Positions 35,105 to 44,343 of a stretch of DNA of 64,000 nt are shown piece by piece; positions within the stretch are counted from its first letter, which is position 1; each line of letters begins with the position of its first letter. A model generated the notes under the pieces. That model saw nothing but the letters and a program-made list of their open reading frames with translations, did not search any database and was not told the origin of the DNA. The position numbers and the translations under genes are program-made. Origin of the DNA: Nocardia suismassiliense (GTDB lineage Bacteria; Actinomycetota; Actinomycetes; Mycobacteriales; Mycobacteriaceae); the NCBI RefSeq assembly GCF_900269665.1, contig NZ_LT985361.1, positions 5,871,780-5,935,779 on the forward strand. Reading direction: 5' to 3'.

Positions 35105-36454
35105 ATGGGTAAGCATGTCGTTATTCAGTTTCCGGGGCTGGGCGGTTACGTCCCGGGAGTTCTTGCCGATTTGGTCGCGCATAACTCGCAAGCCGGCGCG
35201 GTGCTGGCCGAGATCGACCAGGTGGCTGCTGAGTACAACCTGGGTCCGGTGTCGGGGCCGCTGAGCGACCCGGCAGGCCCGGCTATCGAAGAGCTCGCGC
35301 AAACCCCGACGTTGCTGCATTTGGCGTCGTTCGCTTCCGGCTATCTGCTCTATCAGGCGTTGCGTGAGAAGAGGATCGCCGGTGATGTGTTGCTCGGGCA
35401 AAGCACCGGCGAGATCACCGCGCTGGCCGCGGCGGGTTCGCTCACTGTCTCCGACGCCGCACGGGTGCTGTGTGAGCGCGAGGTGGCGTTGGATGGTGTG
35501 CGGATTCTGGGCGGGCTCGTCGCGGTGCGCGCCGGCGCGGCTCGCGCGCGGCGGCTGTGCGGTGCCGCCGGTGGTTGGTCGTTGACCGTCTCATTGTCGA
35601 ATTCCCCTGAGCAGTCCGTGATTTCCGGGATCGAGCAGGATCTGCCGCGGCTGGAAGCGGTGGCGCGGGCCGCAGGGGTGCACGCGACTCGGTTGCTGGT
35701 GCGCTACCCGCATCACAATCCTGCTCTGCGTCCGGCCGCGCGCCGGGTTGCCGCGGCTACCGCCGCATTCTCGATCGTCGATCCGGTCGAACGAGTGTAT
35801 TCCCCGATCCTTGGCCGTTTCGTGGTCGCGGCTTGCGACGCGCGTCGTATTGTCGATCGGCATCTGACAGATCCGGTGGACTACCTGGGCGCGATCCGGG
35901 TGCTGTACGACGAGTTCGGGGTGCGTGAATTCCTCGAGGTCGGTGCGCGTTCGGTCTTGACAGAGTCCGCCCGCGAGAGTCTGCCTGCCACAGTCGAACT
36001 GCGCGGTGCGCCACCGAACGCCCTTGCGGCAGAACAGATCCTGGACGCGCTGGCCGGGCAGCAGGTACCACAAGCGCCGGTGCGTGCCACGTCGCCCATC
36101 AACGGCTCGGCAGAGCAGACCCCCGAGCCGAGTTCGCACCTCGTCCCACCGGCTCCGCGTAACACCGCCGCGGCCGGAGCGGTTGGTCTGCCCGAGCGTT
36201 CGGAACTGTTGGCTCGCTTGCGCGTTACCTTCGCCGCGGCGCTCGGTTATCCCGAGGACGTCTTCACCGACGAAGCTCACCTCGAGGCCGACCTCGGCAT
36301 CGCTTCGGTCAAGAAGACCGAGCTGCTGGTGCGCCTGCTCGACGAATATCGGTTGCCCACCCCGCCCGCACAGCTGCGAATGCGCGACTACACCACGCTG
36401 CCGAAGCTTGCGGGATTGATGGAACAGCTTGCTGCCGAGCAGGTCTCAGCATGA
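35105..36454 (+). CDS. Acyltransferase-ACP didomain protein of iterative PKS
   Basis: 449 aa from ATG 35105 (GAGGAG upstream; the listed GTG six bases earlier is less likely). Residues about 5-310 are an acyltransferase: PGLGGYVPG, and the nucleophile in GQSTGEITALAAAG near residue 98. After an Ala/Pro linker comes an ACP (about 365-445) whose phosphopantetheine Ser lies in DLGIASVKKTEL, the LGI-S(I/V)K form typical of PUFA-synthase and enediyne-PKS carriers. The last codons overlap the next gene (ATGA). It supplies the ACP that the 1910-aa partner lacks. Confidence 0.88.
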   Translation: MGKHVVIQFPGLGGYVPGVLADLVAHNSQAGAVLAEIDQVAAEYNLGPVSGPLSDPAGPAIEELAQTPTLLHLASFASGYLLYQALREKRIAGDVLLGQSTGEITALAAAGSLTVSDAARVLCEREVALDGVRILGGLVAVRAGAARARRLCGAAGGWSLTVSLSNSPEQSVISGIEQDLPRLEAVARAAGVHATRLLVRYPHHNPALRPAARRVAAATAAFSIVDPVERVYSPILGRFVVAACDARRIVDRHLTDPVDYLGAIRVLYDEFGVREFLEVGARSVLTESARESLPATVELRGAPPNALAAEQILDALAGQQVPQAPVRATSPINGSAEQTPEPSSHLVPPAPRNTAAAGAVGLPERSELLARLRVTFAAALGYPEDVFTDEAHLEADLGIASVKKTELLVRLLDEYRLPTPPAQLRMRDYTTLPKLAGLMEQLAAEQVSA

Positions 36455-39400
36455 CCAGCGCGCTGGACGGACCACACACGGCCGTCGAGCAGGGGCATAT
36501 CGTCGTGCAGTTCCCAGGTCTGGGGGGATATGCGCCGGGCGTGGTCGGGCGATTGGTATCGGATGCGCCGAGCCTGGGCGCGATCCTCGGCGAGGTCGAC
36601 CGGGCGGCCGCCGCCTACCGGCTCGGCCCGGTCTCAGTGCCGTTGCTGGCTTCGGATGGTCCGGCACTCGACGAACTGGCCGATTCACCGCTGCTGCACT
36701 TGGCTCCATTCGCGGCGTCATGTGTGCTTCTGCAGGCGTTGCGCGACAAGGGATTAGACGATGCCATCTTTCTCGGGCACAGCACCGGCGAACTGACCGC
36801 GCTGGTCGCAGCGGGGGCGTTGTCGATCGCGGATGCGACCGGAGTGTTGTGCGCGCGCGAAGTGGCATTGATCGAGGCCGGCGTACCCGGTGACCTACTT
36901 GTCATGCAGACCGACACCGCGCACACTGCGCAGCTGTGTGGCGCGTCCGGTGGTGCGTCGTTGGCCATCGCGGTGTCGAATTCACCGGAGCAGACAGTGG
37001 TTTCGGGGACAGACCCGCAGCTCGATCGGCTGGCCGAGGTAGCACGCGCCGCCGGTGTCCAGGCGACCAGGTTGTTCGTGCACTATCCGCACCACAATCG
37101 TCTCCTGGCACGAGCTGCGCGTCAGGCCGCCAGGGCGACCGCTGCCTATCATGTGACCGATCCCACCGCACGGGTGTACTCGCCGATTCTCGGTCGTTTC
37201 GTCGAGAATGCCGCGGACGCGCGTCGCGTCATAGATCGGCAACTGATCGATCCGGTGGACTACTTGTCTGCCGTGCGTGCGCTCCATCACCTCGGCGTTC
37301 GCCGCTTCGTCGAGGTGGGCGTGCGTTCGGTGCTGACCGAGTCGGCTCGCAGAGCCCTGCCGGCCGATGCCGCTGTGTGCGGTCCGCCGCCGAACGCCGC
37401 GGAGATCGTCGACGTACTGGCGCAAGGGGTGGGGTCGAAGCCGCACCCCCCGCGCCGTCACCACGACCATGGTGTGCATCCCGATCAGCCGGGCACGGTC
37501 GCCATCGTAGGCATCGGCATCGGTGCACCGGGAGTCAATGGGCCCGAGGACTTCTGGCGGATCCTGCATTCACCGACGAACGCGCTGTGCCTGCCCGAAC
37601 ATATCGACCTCACCCACTGGTTCAGCTCCGACCGATCGGCACCGGACAAAACCTATGCCGGTGTCGCGGGCTTTCTGCGTGGCTTCGCACCGCATCACCG
37701 GCTCGCCGAAGAACAGTCCCGAGGCCGTTGGGACGGCGCCGACGAGACCACGGTGTTGCTGCGCCACAGCCTGTTACAGGCCATGGACTCCGTCGTCATC
37801 GCTGCACAGGATCGATGCGGCGCCTACATCGGGGCACAACCGGGCGGGCTGGCGCTCGAGGATGCCATCTTGCTCGGCACCGCCATGGACGCACTCGGTT
37901 CACCCTCGGATGACGACAATCGGCTGTTGCGCAAGCACTATCGGCACGCACCGGCACAGACCGCTGAGGCTTTCCCCGACCGGATGGTGCGTGCGGCATG
38001 CCAGGACTTGCTGCCCGCCAACAGTGATGTGCTGGTGATCGATACGGCGTGCTCCTCATCGCTGTACACCATCGATCTCGGCGTCAAGAGCTTGCTGGCC
38101 GGCGAACGGGACGTGGTGTTCTGTGGTGGGGCCATCACCGGCTCGCGCCGGGATCTGGTCCTGTTCGCCAAGCTGCAGGGGCTGGCGCCGAATGGGGAAA
38201 TCAGAGCGTTCGACCGCGGTGCCGCCGGGGTGCTGTTCTCCGATTCCTCGGCCGTCGTCGCACTCAAACTGCTCGACCGAGCGCGCGCCGACGGTGACGA
38301 AATTCTGGGCTTGCTCAGCGGTTTCGGCGGCGCGACCGACGGGCAGGGTAGCCTGGTCGCGACCTCACAGGTCGGCCAGCGCTTAGCGCTGGAACGCGCC
38401 CACACCGTCGATCCCACCGCCGCCGGCGCGGTCGAGTGGATCGTCGCGCACGGCACCGGAACTGTGCTCGGCGACGACGTGGAGCTCGAAACACTCGCCG
38501 ACGTACCAGGGTCCGGCCAGTTGTGGTGCACCTCGAACAAGCCCCTGATCGGGCATGGCGCGTGGGCGGCCGGCGCGATCAATGTCATCCATGCGGTCCT
38601 GGCCATGCGGCACGGCGAAATTCCCGCCGAACAGTACTTCACCGCACCACGGGATGATGTGCGGTCCGGCCGCGTCACCGTGCCCGTCGCACCCGTGCCG
38701 TGGCCGGCGCGACCCGACCGGCGCCGAGTGGCCGGCGTGTGCGCGTACGGCCTCGGCGGCACCAACGCGCATCTGCTCGTCCAGGCCCCGGACCCTGGAT
38801 TCGACCCGCCGCAATCGGCACGACCGCCTGCGGCCGGGCCGCACGACGATCCCATGGTGTTGGTCGGCACCGCGGTGCAGTTCCCCGGCGAGGCGTCCGA
38901 CGCGCGGATTCGCCGCTGGCTGCGTGGCGACGAATCCGCACCGGCGCTGTCATTCGGCGCGGAGTATCCGCTGCCGCCGTTCAAGCAGCTACGGATGCCA
39001 CCGGTCAGCGCGCGCAGCATCGACCGAACTCATCTGATGGCGCTCGCTGCCGTGGACAACTTCGTGGACGAGGCCGGCGAATTGTGGGACGAAATGCGGG
39101 ACCGCACCGGTGTTTTCACCGCCCACACCGGTCCTAGTCGCTGTATGGCCGAGTACACGGTCCGGGCGGGCGCGGACGATCTGCGGGCCGCGCTGCCACA
39201 GACAACCGGCGACCGGCGGCGACTCGAAGACGAGCTGGCAGCGTTGTGTGCCCGTCTGCCCGAGGCCAACGACGCGAGCATGACCGGCCAGCTCACCAAC
39301 ATCATCAGTGCAACGGTGGTGAACCGGCACCGGCTCAACGGTGCGGCCATGAATATCGACTGCGGCCGCTCGTCCACCCAAGGTGCACTGCACGTCGCCG

Positions 39401-42183
39401 AACGCTACCTGTGCTCGGGTGAGCTCGATTTCGCGCTTGTCCTCGGCATCCACGGCAACAGCACCTCTCAGATGGCGGAACTGAGCGGCATCACGACCGA
39501 GGACCTCGGTGAAGCAGCGGTCCTGCTGGCGCTGACCCGCCGCTCGGTCGCCACCCGCAACGGCTGGCCGGTACGTGCGGTCGTGCGCACCGACGCGACC
39601 CGATCCGGGCAGCACTCCGGTCTCGCCGCTGCTCGAGGGCGCTGTTACTTCGGCGCCGAGGGCGCCCTCGCGGTGTTGCGCGCGCTGGACGGGCGCACAG
39701 GATCGGTCAGCTTGCGCAACACCGACTCCGCGCCCCACGTCGAGATCGAGCCACTCCCGCACCCCGGGACGCGCGCACCGGTTCCGGATCGTTCGGTCGT
39801 GGTGTGGCGCCGCCACGACCCGCACCCTGATGGCGTGCGACGCCCCGCGATCGAACCCGCCACACTGATCCTGACCCACCGTGCCGATCTCGCGCGCCAG
39901 CTGGAACCGCTTGCGCGAGCGGCTGATTCGTGGGTGCTGTGCACAGATCCGGTGGCTGTCGAAAGCGACCGGATCACCGTGGCCAACGGCGCGGGTCCCC
40001 ACACCACCATCGAGTCCGCAGTCATGGGCGGTGACCTCGAGCATGTGCTCATCATCGCCTCCGTCCGCACACCGCAGGCCAGCTGGCCGGCCCCACCCTC
40101 CTCGGAACTGCTCGCCCTGCAGGAGTACGCACTGGCCGCCACCGCGGCCCTCGGTGAGTGCCCCGATCGCGACAGCACGATCCGGGCATTGCTACTGGAT
40201 CCGTTGCACCGCAGCGTTATCCATCCACATCTCACGCTGATCACCGGATTCCAGCGCGGCTTGGCCCATGAGATTCCGAATCCGGTCTACGCGATCGTCA
40301 CCGACGCCGAACTCGGCTCCGGACTCGATCAGCTCAGCACGGAGTCTGCTCAGCCGCGCGACCGGACCGTCGTGTATTACCGGCAAGGACTGCGATATCT
40401 CGAACAGCTTTGTCCCGCACCACTTCCCGCGGCTCGACAGGCTGGGCCGCTGCCGTTGCCGGACAATCCGGTGATCGTCGCGACCGGCGGTGCCCGTGGC
40501 GCCACCGCGGTGGTGGTGAAGGCCCTGGCCGATCGGGTCCACCCGTCCGTGTGGCTGCTCGGCACCACTGCGATCGCCGACCTGCCCGAAGACCTGATCG
40601 CGGCGGCCGACCATGAACTGATCCGGCTACGAGCCGAATTTCTCTCCAGGGAGCGCGAACTCGATCCCGCTGCCACGATCATCGCCCTCAACAAGCGCTT
40701 CGACGCCGCGCTGCGCGGCCGAGAAATCCACCGCACGCTGCGTGAGCTCGAGCGAACGTGCGGCGTCGGCAACGTCCATTACCTGATCTGCGATCTGCGT
40801 GACCGCGAACAGGTGATCAGAGCGGCGAAATCGGTGTACGCCCGGCACTCTCGCGTCGATCTGCTCATTCACGGCGCCGGGCGCATCCGGTCGGTCGCCA
40901 CCGCCCACAAATCCCTCGCCGACTTCCAGGAAATCCGCGACATCAAAGTAGCGGGCTATCACCACCTCAAAGAGGCATTCGCAGACCCGGCGCCCGCGCT
41001 GTGGTGCAATTTCGGCTCCGCCACCGCCCTCATGGGCTGTGCCGGGGACACCGATTACGTCGCCGCCAACGAATACCTCTGCGCCGCAGCCGCATACGGT
41101 GCTGACGATACCGAGTTCACGCCGGCCTGGGGGCTGTGGACCGAAACCGGCATGGTGGCTCACCTGGCTGGGCAATTGAGCCGGGAACTCGGGCTCACCG
41201 GGATCGACAACGAGCACGGCGCGGATCTCATGCTCGCCGAACTCGCGACGCCACGCCCGCTGGACGCGGTCCCGATGTACGGCCTCGCGAATTCCTGGCC
41301 GCAGCAACATGACCCGGTCGAGGCGCTGCTGGGCGATTCGGACTCACCCGGCGTGTGGACCTGGCGGCCCGACTCTGTGCGCGACGCCTATCTCGGCGAA
41401 CACCTCATCGACCGCCGACCGGTGCTACCCGCGGTGATGATGCTGGCGCTGGCCGCGGAGGCCGCGTTACGACGGCATCCCGCCTCGCACGTCACAGCGA
41501 TGCGCCAGGTGCAGATCGAGGCACCGGTCTACACCGACGTGCCGGCAGCCGCGTGCCGGATTACCACCGAACGCGTTGTGCCCGGGACCATCCGGGTAGA
41601 ACTGCGATCCGACGTTGTCACCCCGGACGGGCGGATCCTGGTTCGCGACCGGCTGCACTGCCGAGTCGATGTCGATGTCGCTGTCGGTGCCCTCCCGTCC
41701 GCGCCGCCGGCCGCACCCACATCTGTCATGCCGGCACTCGCCGAGGATCCGGCGGTCCGGCCCGATGTGTCCGCCCAGCTCTCCGGGGTCTGGAAAACCA
41801 TGCATCAACCAGCAGCCGACCACGCCGGTGCCCGAGCCCGCTGCCGACCACATCCCGAGCCACACAGCGTATTCGCCCAGCTCCGGATTCCAGTGCTGTT
41901 GCTCGACTCCACACTGCGCCTGTTCGGCTATCCGCCCCAACCCGACGGCCGCCAGATAATGGCCGTGCCCATCGCCGCCGAACGAATCGACTTCTACACC
42001 AACGACACCGACGTCGTGCTCGCCGAACGCCTTCCGGCCGGCATCGACCTGTCCTACAACGCCACCGAACACCGGGCGATCGCCGCCGCCCACGGCCACG
42101 TCCTGCTGGCTGTCACCGGGTTGACCATCCGCACCGTCACCACCGTCCCAGCAGAAATCCCCTATCAGGAGTGGCGCCCATGA
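36451..42183 (+). CDS. Iterative type I PKS, AT-KS-CLF-KR-DH
   Basis: 1910 aa. AT at about 15-310 (GHSTGELTALVAAG near 110), closely similar to the AT of the preceding protein. KS at about 345-790 with Cys in DTACSSS (about 533), His in HGTGT (about 666) and a GHGAWAAG motif. A second KS-like domain at about 798-1090 has NIDCGRSST where DTACSSS is expected; alignment puts Arg at the catalytic Cys, so it is chain-length-factor-like. A linker leads to KR (about 1340-1600; ATGGARGAT, Ser-Tyr in SATALMGCAGDTDYVAAN) and a double hot-dog DH (1646-1905; EHLIDRRPVLP and LLLDSTLRLFGY). KS/CLF/KR/DH order recalls PUFA and enediyne synthases, but a leading AT and missing ACP do not. Overlaps its neighbours by ATGA on both sides. 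Confidence 0.88.
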   Translation: MTSALDGPHTAVEQGHIVVQFPGLGGYAPGVVGRLVSDAPSLGAILGEVDRAAAAYRLGPVSVPLLASDGPALDELADSPLLHLAPFAASCVLLQALRDKGLDDAIFLGHSTGELTALVAAGALSIADATGVLCAREVALIEAGVPGDLLVMQTDTAHTAQLCGASGGASLAIAVSNSPEQTVVSGTDPQLDRLAEVARAAGVQATRLFVHYPHHNRLLARAARQAARATAAYHVTDPTARVYSPILGRFVENAADARRVIDRQLIDPVDYLSAVRALHHLGVRRFVEVGVRSVLTESARRALPADAAVCGPPPNAAEIVDVLAQGVGSKPHPPRRHHDHGVHPDQPGTVAIVGIGIGAPGVNGPEDFWRILHSPTNALCLPEHIDLTHWFSSDRSAPDKTYAGVAGFLRGFAPHHRLAEEQSRGRWDGADETTVLLRHSLLQAMDSVVIAAQDRCGAYIGAQPGGLALEDAILLGTAMDALGSPSDDDNRLLRKHYRHAPAQTAEAFPDRMVRAACQDLLPANSDVLVIDTACSSSLYTIDLGVKSLLAGERDVVFCGGAITGSRRDLVLFAKLQGLAPNGEIRAFDRGAAGVLFSDSSAVVALKLLDRARADGDEILGLLSGFGGATDGQGSLVATSQVGQRLALERAHTVDPTAAGAVEWIVAHGTGTVLGDDVELETLADVPGSGQLWCTSNKPLIGHGAWAAGAINVIHAVLAMRHGEIPAEQYFTAPRDDVRSGRVTVPVAPVPWPARPDRRRVAGVCAYGLGGTNAHLLVQAPDPGFDPPQSARPPAAGPHDDPMVLVGTAVQFPGEASDARIRRWLRGDESAPALSFGAEYPLPPFKQLRMPPVSARSIDRTHLMALAAVDNFVDEAGELWDEMRDRTGVFTAHTGPSRCMAEYTVRAGADDLRAALPQTTGDRRRLEDELAALCARLPEANDASMTGQLTNIISATVVNRHRLNGAAMNIDCGRSSTQGALHVAERYLCSGELDFALVLGIHGNSTSQMAELSGITTEDLGEAAVLLALTRRSVATRNGWPVRAVVRTDATRSGQHSGLAAARGRCYFGAEGALAVLRALDGRTGSVSLRNTDSAPHVEIEPLPHPGTRAPVPDRSVVVWRRHDPHPDGVRRPAIEPATLILTHRADLARQLEPLARAADSWVLCTDPVAVESDRITVANGAGPHTTIESAVMGGDLEHVLIIASVRTPQASWPAPPSSELLALQEYALAATAALGECPDRDSTIRALLLDPLHRSVIHPHLTLITGFQRGLAHEIPNPVYAIVTDAELGSGLDQLSTESAQPRDRTVVYYRQGLRYLEQLCPAPLPAARQAGPLPLPDNPVIVATGGARGATAVVVKALADRVHPSVWLLGTTAIADLPEDLIAAADHELIRLRAEFLSRERELDPAATIIALNKRFDAALRGREIHRTLRELERTCGVGNVHYLICDLRDREQVIRAAKSVYARHSRVDLLIHGAGRIRSVATAHKSLADFQEIRDIKVAGYHHLKEAFADPAPALWCNFGSATALMGCAGDTDYVAANEYLCAAAAYGADDTEFTPAWGLWTETGMVAHLAGQLSRELGLTGIDNEHGADLMLAELATPRPLDAVPMYGLANSWPQQHDPVEALLGDSDSPGVWTWRPDSVRDAYLGEHLIDRRPVLPAVMMLALAAEAALRRHPASHVTAMRQVQIEAPVYTDVPAAACRITTERVVPGTIRVELRSDVVTPDGRILVRDRLHCRVDVDVAVGALPSAPPAAPTSVMPALAEDPAVRPDVSAQLSGVWKTMHQPAADHAGARARCRPHPEPHSVFAQLRIPVLLLDSTLRLFGYPPQPDGRQIMAVPIAAERIDFYTNDTDVVLAERLPAGIDLSYNATEHRAIAAAHGHVLLAVTGLTIRTVTTVPAEIPYQEWRP

Positions 42184-42728
42184 CCATCACCGAGCAATCA
42201 TCGACTCGATCACTCTCCCTCGATCCACCGGTGCAACAAGGCTCATTCACTATCGAGCACACGGTCACCGCCGGCGACACCAGCGCTGTCGGCCCGGTCT
42301 ACTACGCACGCCTCATCGACTGGCAAGGGCACTGCCGTGAACGCGCCGGAATAGCAGGCGCACCCCTGTTCAGCAGCGACATCACCGGCGACTACGCCGT
42401 ACTCACCCAGTCCTGCCACTGCGAATACTTCAAAGAAATCTCCTACGGCGACCTCATCGCCATCCGCCTCACCATCGTGTGGGTGCGAATGCACCTGATG
42501 AAAGCCGAATTCCGCTACCACCGCATCAATATCCCTGGTGAACTCGGCGGAGAACTTGTCGCCCGCGGCGAGCAAACCTGGGCCAGCACTCTTTTGGTCG
42601 ACGGACACTACGAACCTTGCCCCTGGCCCCACGACATCGCCTCCTGCGCAGCCGAACTCGGAGCCGACATGAACCGCGCCCAGATACAGGACCCGCCCAA
42701 CTACCTCGAGGCCAGGATCCGACGATGA
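42180..42728 (+). CDS. Enediyne-type hot-dog thioesterase, copy 2
   Basis: 182 aa; ATG 42180 overlaps the PKS stop, so it is co-translated with the iterative PKS. The WQGHCRERAG block matches the WQGxCRE signature of CalE7/SgcE10-type thioesterases, and ISYGDLIAIRLTIVWVRM forms the hot-dog strands. In enediyne systems these enzymes hydrolyse and decarboxylate the polyene chain off the PKS. Its position makes it the natural release enzyme here. Near-identical to 5930-6466 apart from the first ~15 codons, which here match the PKS junction. Confidence 0.9.
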   Translation: MTITEQSSTRSLSLDPPVQQGSFTIEHTVTAGDTSAVGPVYYARLIDWQGHCRERAGIAGAPLFSSDITGDYAVLTQSCHCEYFKEISYGDLIAIRLTIVWVRMHLMKAEFRYHRINIPGELGGELVARGEQTWASTLLVDGHYEPCPWPHDIASCAAELGADMNRAQIQDPPNYLEARIRR

Positions 42729-42967
42729 ACCCAAACTGGCGAATATCCCGTCGGGCCCTACCTCAGCACCACAGTGTTGCCGCCCAACTGTTTGGCCTGG
42801 TACATGGCGGAGTCCGCGCGGTAGAGCAGGCTGTAGCGTCGCGGTCCGATGTGCGGTACTTCGTTTTCCGCGGATTCGCTTACCGCGGCGCCGATGCTTG
42901 CGGTGATCGTGATCGGCAGAACGGACATCGACTCGAGCGCGCTACGTAGCCGCTCGGCGACGACGCC
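42218..42967. repeat. Duplicated block B (thioesterase plus GGDEF 3' end)
   Basis: Second copy of the block at 5956-6713. Beyond 42967 the GGDEF similarity stops abruptly at the residues aligning with GVVAERL. The left edge lies inside codon ~13 of the thioesterase. Confidence 0.8.
42758..42967 (-). pseudogene. GGDEF gene remnant (C-terminal fragment)
   Basis: About 70 codons matching the end of the GGDEF genes at 6488-7312 and 27466-28626: GVVAERLRSALES, ITITASIGAAV, and ADSAMYQAKQLGGNTVV. The GGEEF active site is absent. Sequence upstream on this strand is unrelated, so this is a scrap carried with the thioesterase, not a functional gene. Confidence 0.85.
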
Positions 42968-43294
42968 GCATGAGCGCGCGTTGAGCAGCCTTGTCAACCA
43001 GAGGATCTGGACGCTAGATCGACACGCACTGCGCGGCACGACCGTGCGTTTCACAGCGGGTCAGAACGACCGATGCGTCGCGGCTGCTTCGGGGTTGTAT
43101 ACCCGGGCTGTCGACTCCGGCTATTCGACCGACAAGGGAGATCGCCTGCTGCTCACCGCGATGGGCTCCGCGGAGATCGCGGGTTTCTATAATGCGTGGC
43201 TGCCGTGATCGCCACGATCCTGCTGACCCAAACCACATGACACCCTGCATCACCGCCCATGATTTCGGCGGTGGCCCACCCGACTGTGTAAGGG
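42968..43294. other. Intergenic region with possible gene scrap
   Basis: A plus-strand frame ending at 43208 reads LYTRAVDSGYSTDKGDRLLL and AEIAGFYNAWLP, more protein-like than average, but it has no start of its own (the frame upstream is antisense to the GGDEF scrap) and I do not recognise it. It may be the tail of a gene lost when block B arrived. Confidence 0.3.
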
Positions 43295-44287
43295 TCAGCG
43301 GAAGTGTGGTGGTAGGTCCGGGGGCAGGGCGCCGCCCGGGATCGCGATGAGTAGCCAGCCACCGACGGTCAGTGCCAGGACGCACAGGTTTGCCAGGCCA
43401 CTGAGGGCCAAGGTCTGCACGTATGGCCGCACGCGGGCGGGAAGGTGGTTGATGCCTTTGAGTACCAGCGTGGCGTCGGGTCCTTTGGCGTGGTAGATCT
43501 GGCGGACCACCATCAGGATGCCGAACCAGAAGATCCCGATGATGACCGAGTGGTAGAGGGGGATCTGGTACCAGTGCCCCGGAAACAGGGTCAGGGCGGG
43601 TATTGCCTTGCGGTAGCAGTAGGCGCCGGAGGAGATCCAGCCGACTTCCATCAAGAAGTCGGCGATGATGCAGGCGACGAGTAGTGCGGCAATGTATCCG
43701 GCGTTGATGGTGATCGGCTTGCGTCGGAGTCGCCAGACCCAGTTGGTCGCGTATAACGCGATCAAGCCGAAGAAGATCCCGGTTCCGTAGGCGAAGCCGT
43801 CCACCAGGACGGGTTGTATTTTGTCGGCTGCGTCCGGTTGCGCCCAGCGGCTCGAGGTCGGGTAGTAGGTGGCCCACGTGGGCAGATACCAGGCCGCCGT
43901 CGTGTAGTGGGCGACTACTCTCGCGTCGATTACGGGCCCGTACAACGACTGGAGCAGGAAGGCGATGTAGAGGGAAGCATCGAAGGTGAGCCGTCGTTCG
44001 CGTAGACACTGCCGGATGACCCACACCGCAAGCCAGGCGCAGACGATGAAGATGGTCGCTTGGGCCGCCCAAATGGTGACTGTACGAATGGGGCTGAGCT
44101 GATAGTCGCCGCCTATGCGCAGGTGTGCGTTGCCCGCGGCTGCCCAGCGCGTGAGTGCATAGCCGCTGGTCGCGAGTAGGAGCACCCCCACCGCAGCCCA
44201 GTACACGACAGGCTGGGCAAACACCCGGCGGACGGTGGTCGGCCGCTCGGTCGGCCCGAGTGACACTGGGGCGGGGGGGCTGCTCAT
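43295..44287 (-). CDS. AveC-like membrane protein (spirocyclase family), set 2
   Basis: 330 aa from ATG 44287, with GGAGG five bases upstream. About seven membrane segments. The block ADFLMEVGWISSGAYCY, then FPGHWYQIPLYH, matches the DFxxE...G.Y.Y...(W/Y)Y(Q)xP.Y pattern of AveC-family proteins. AveC itself makes the spiroketal of avermectin; most relatives are uncharacterised. It starts 56 bases after the C-terminal end of the frameshifted FAD oxygenase, repeating the FAD oxygenase-then-membrane-protein order seen at 29.6-31.8 kb. A role in cyclising the polyketide is inference. Confidence 0.85.
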   Translation of the reverse strand: MSSPPAPVSLGPTERPTTVRRVFAQPVVYWAAVGVLLLATSGYALTRWAAAGNAHLRIGGDYQLSPIRTVTIWAAQATIFIVCAWLAVWVIRQCLRERRLTFDASLYIAFLLQSLYGPVIDARVVAHYTTAAWYLPTWATYYPTSSRWAQPDAADKIQPVLVDGFAYGTGIFFGLIALYATNWVWRLRRKPITINAGYIAALLVACIIADFLMEVGWISSGAYCYRKAIPALTLFPGHWYQIPLYHSVIIGIFWFGILMVVRQIYHAKGPDATLVLKGINHLPARVRPYVQTLALSGLANLCVLALTVGGWLLIAIPGGALPPDLPPHFR

Positions 44288-44343
44288 CGGTCCTCCATAC
44301 GGTTGTGGTCTAGTCCGCGTCGACTTCGGCCGAGATGTTGCGT

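Noticed and set aside
41355..42179. Long frame upstream of thioesterase copy 2
   Set aside because: Out-of-frame shadow of the PKS; the thioesterase starts at the ATGA overlap at 42180.
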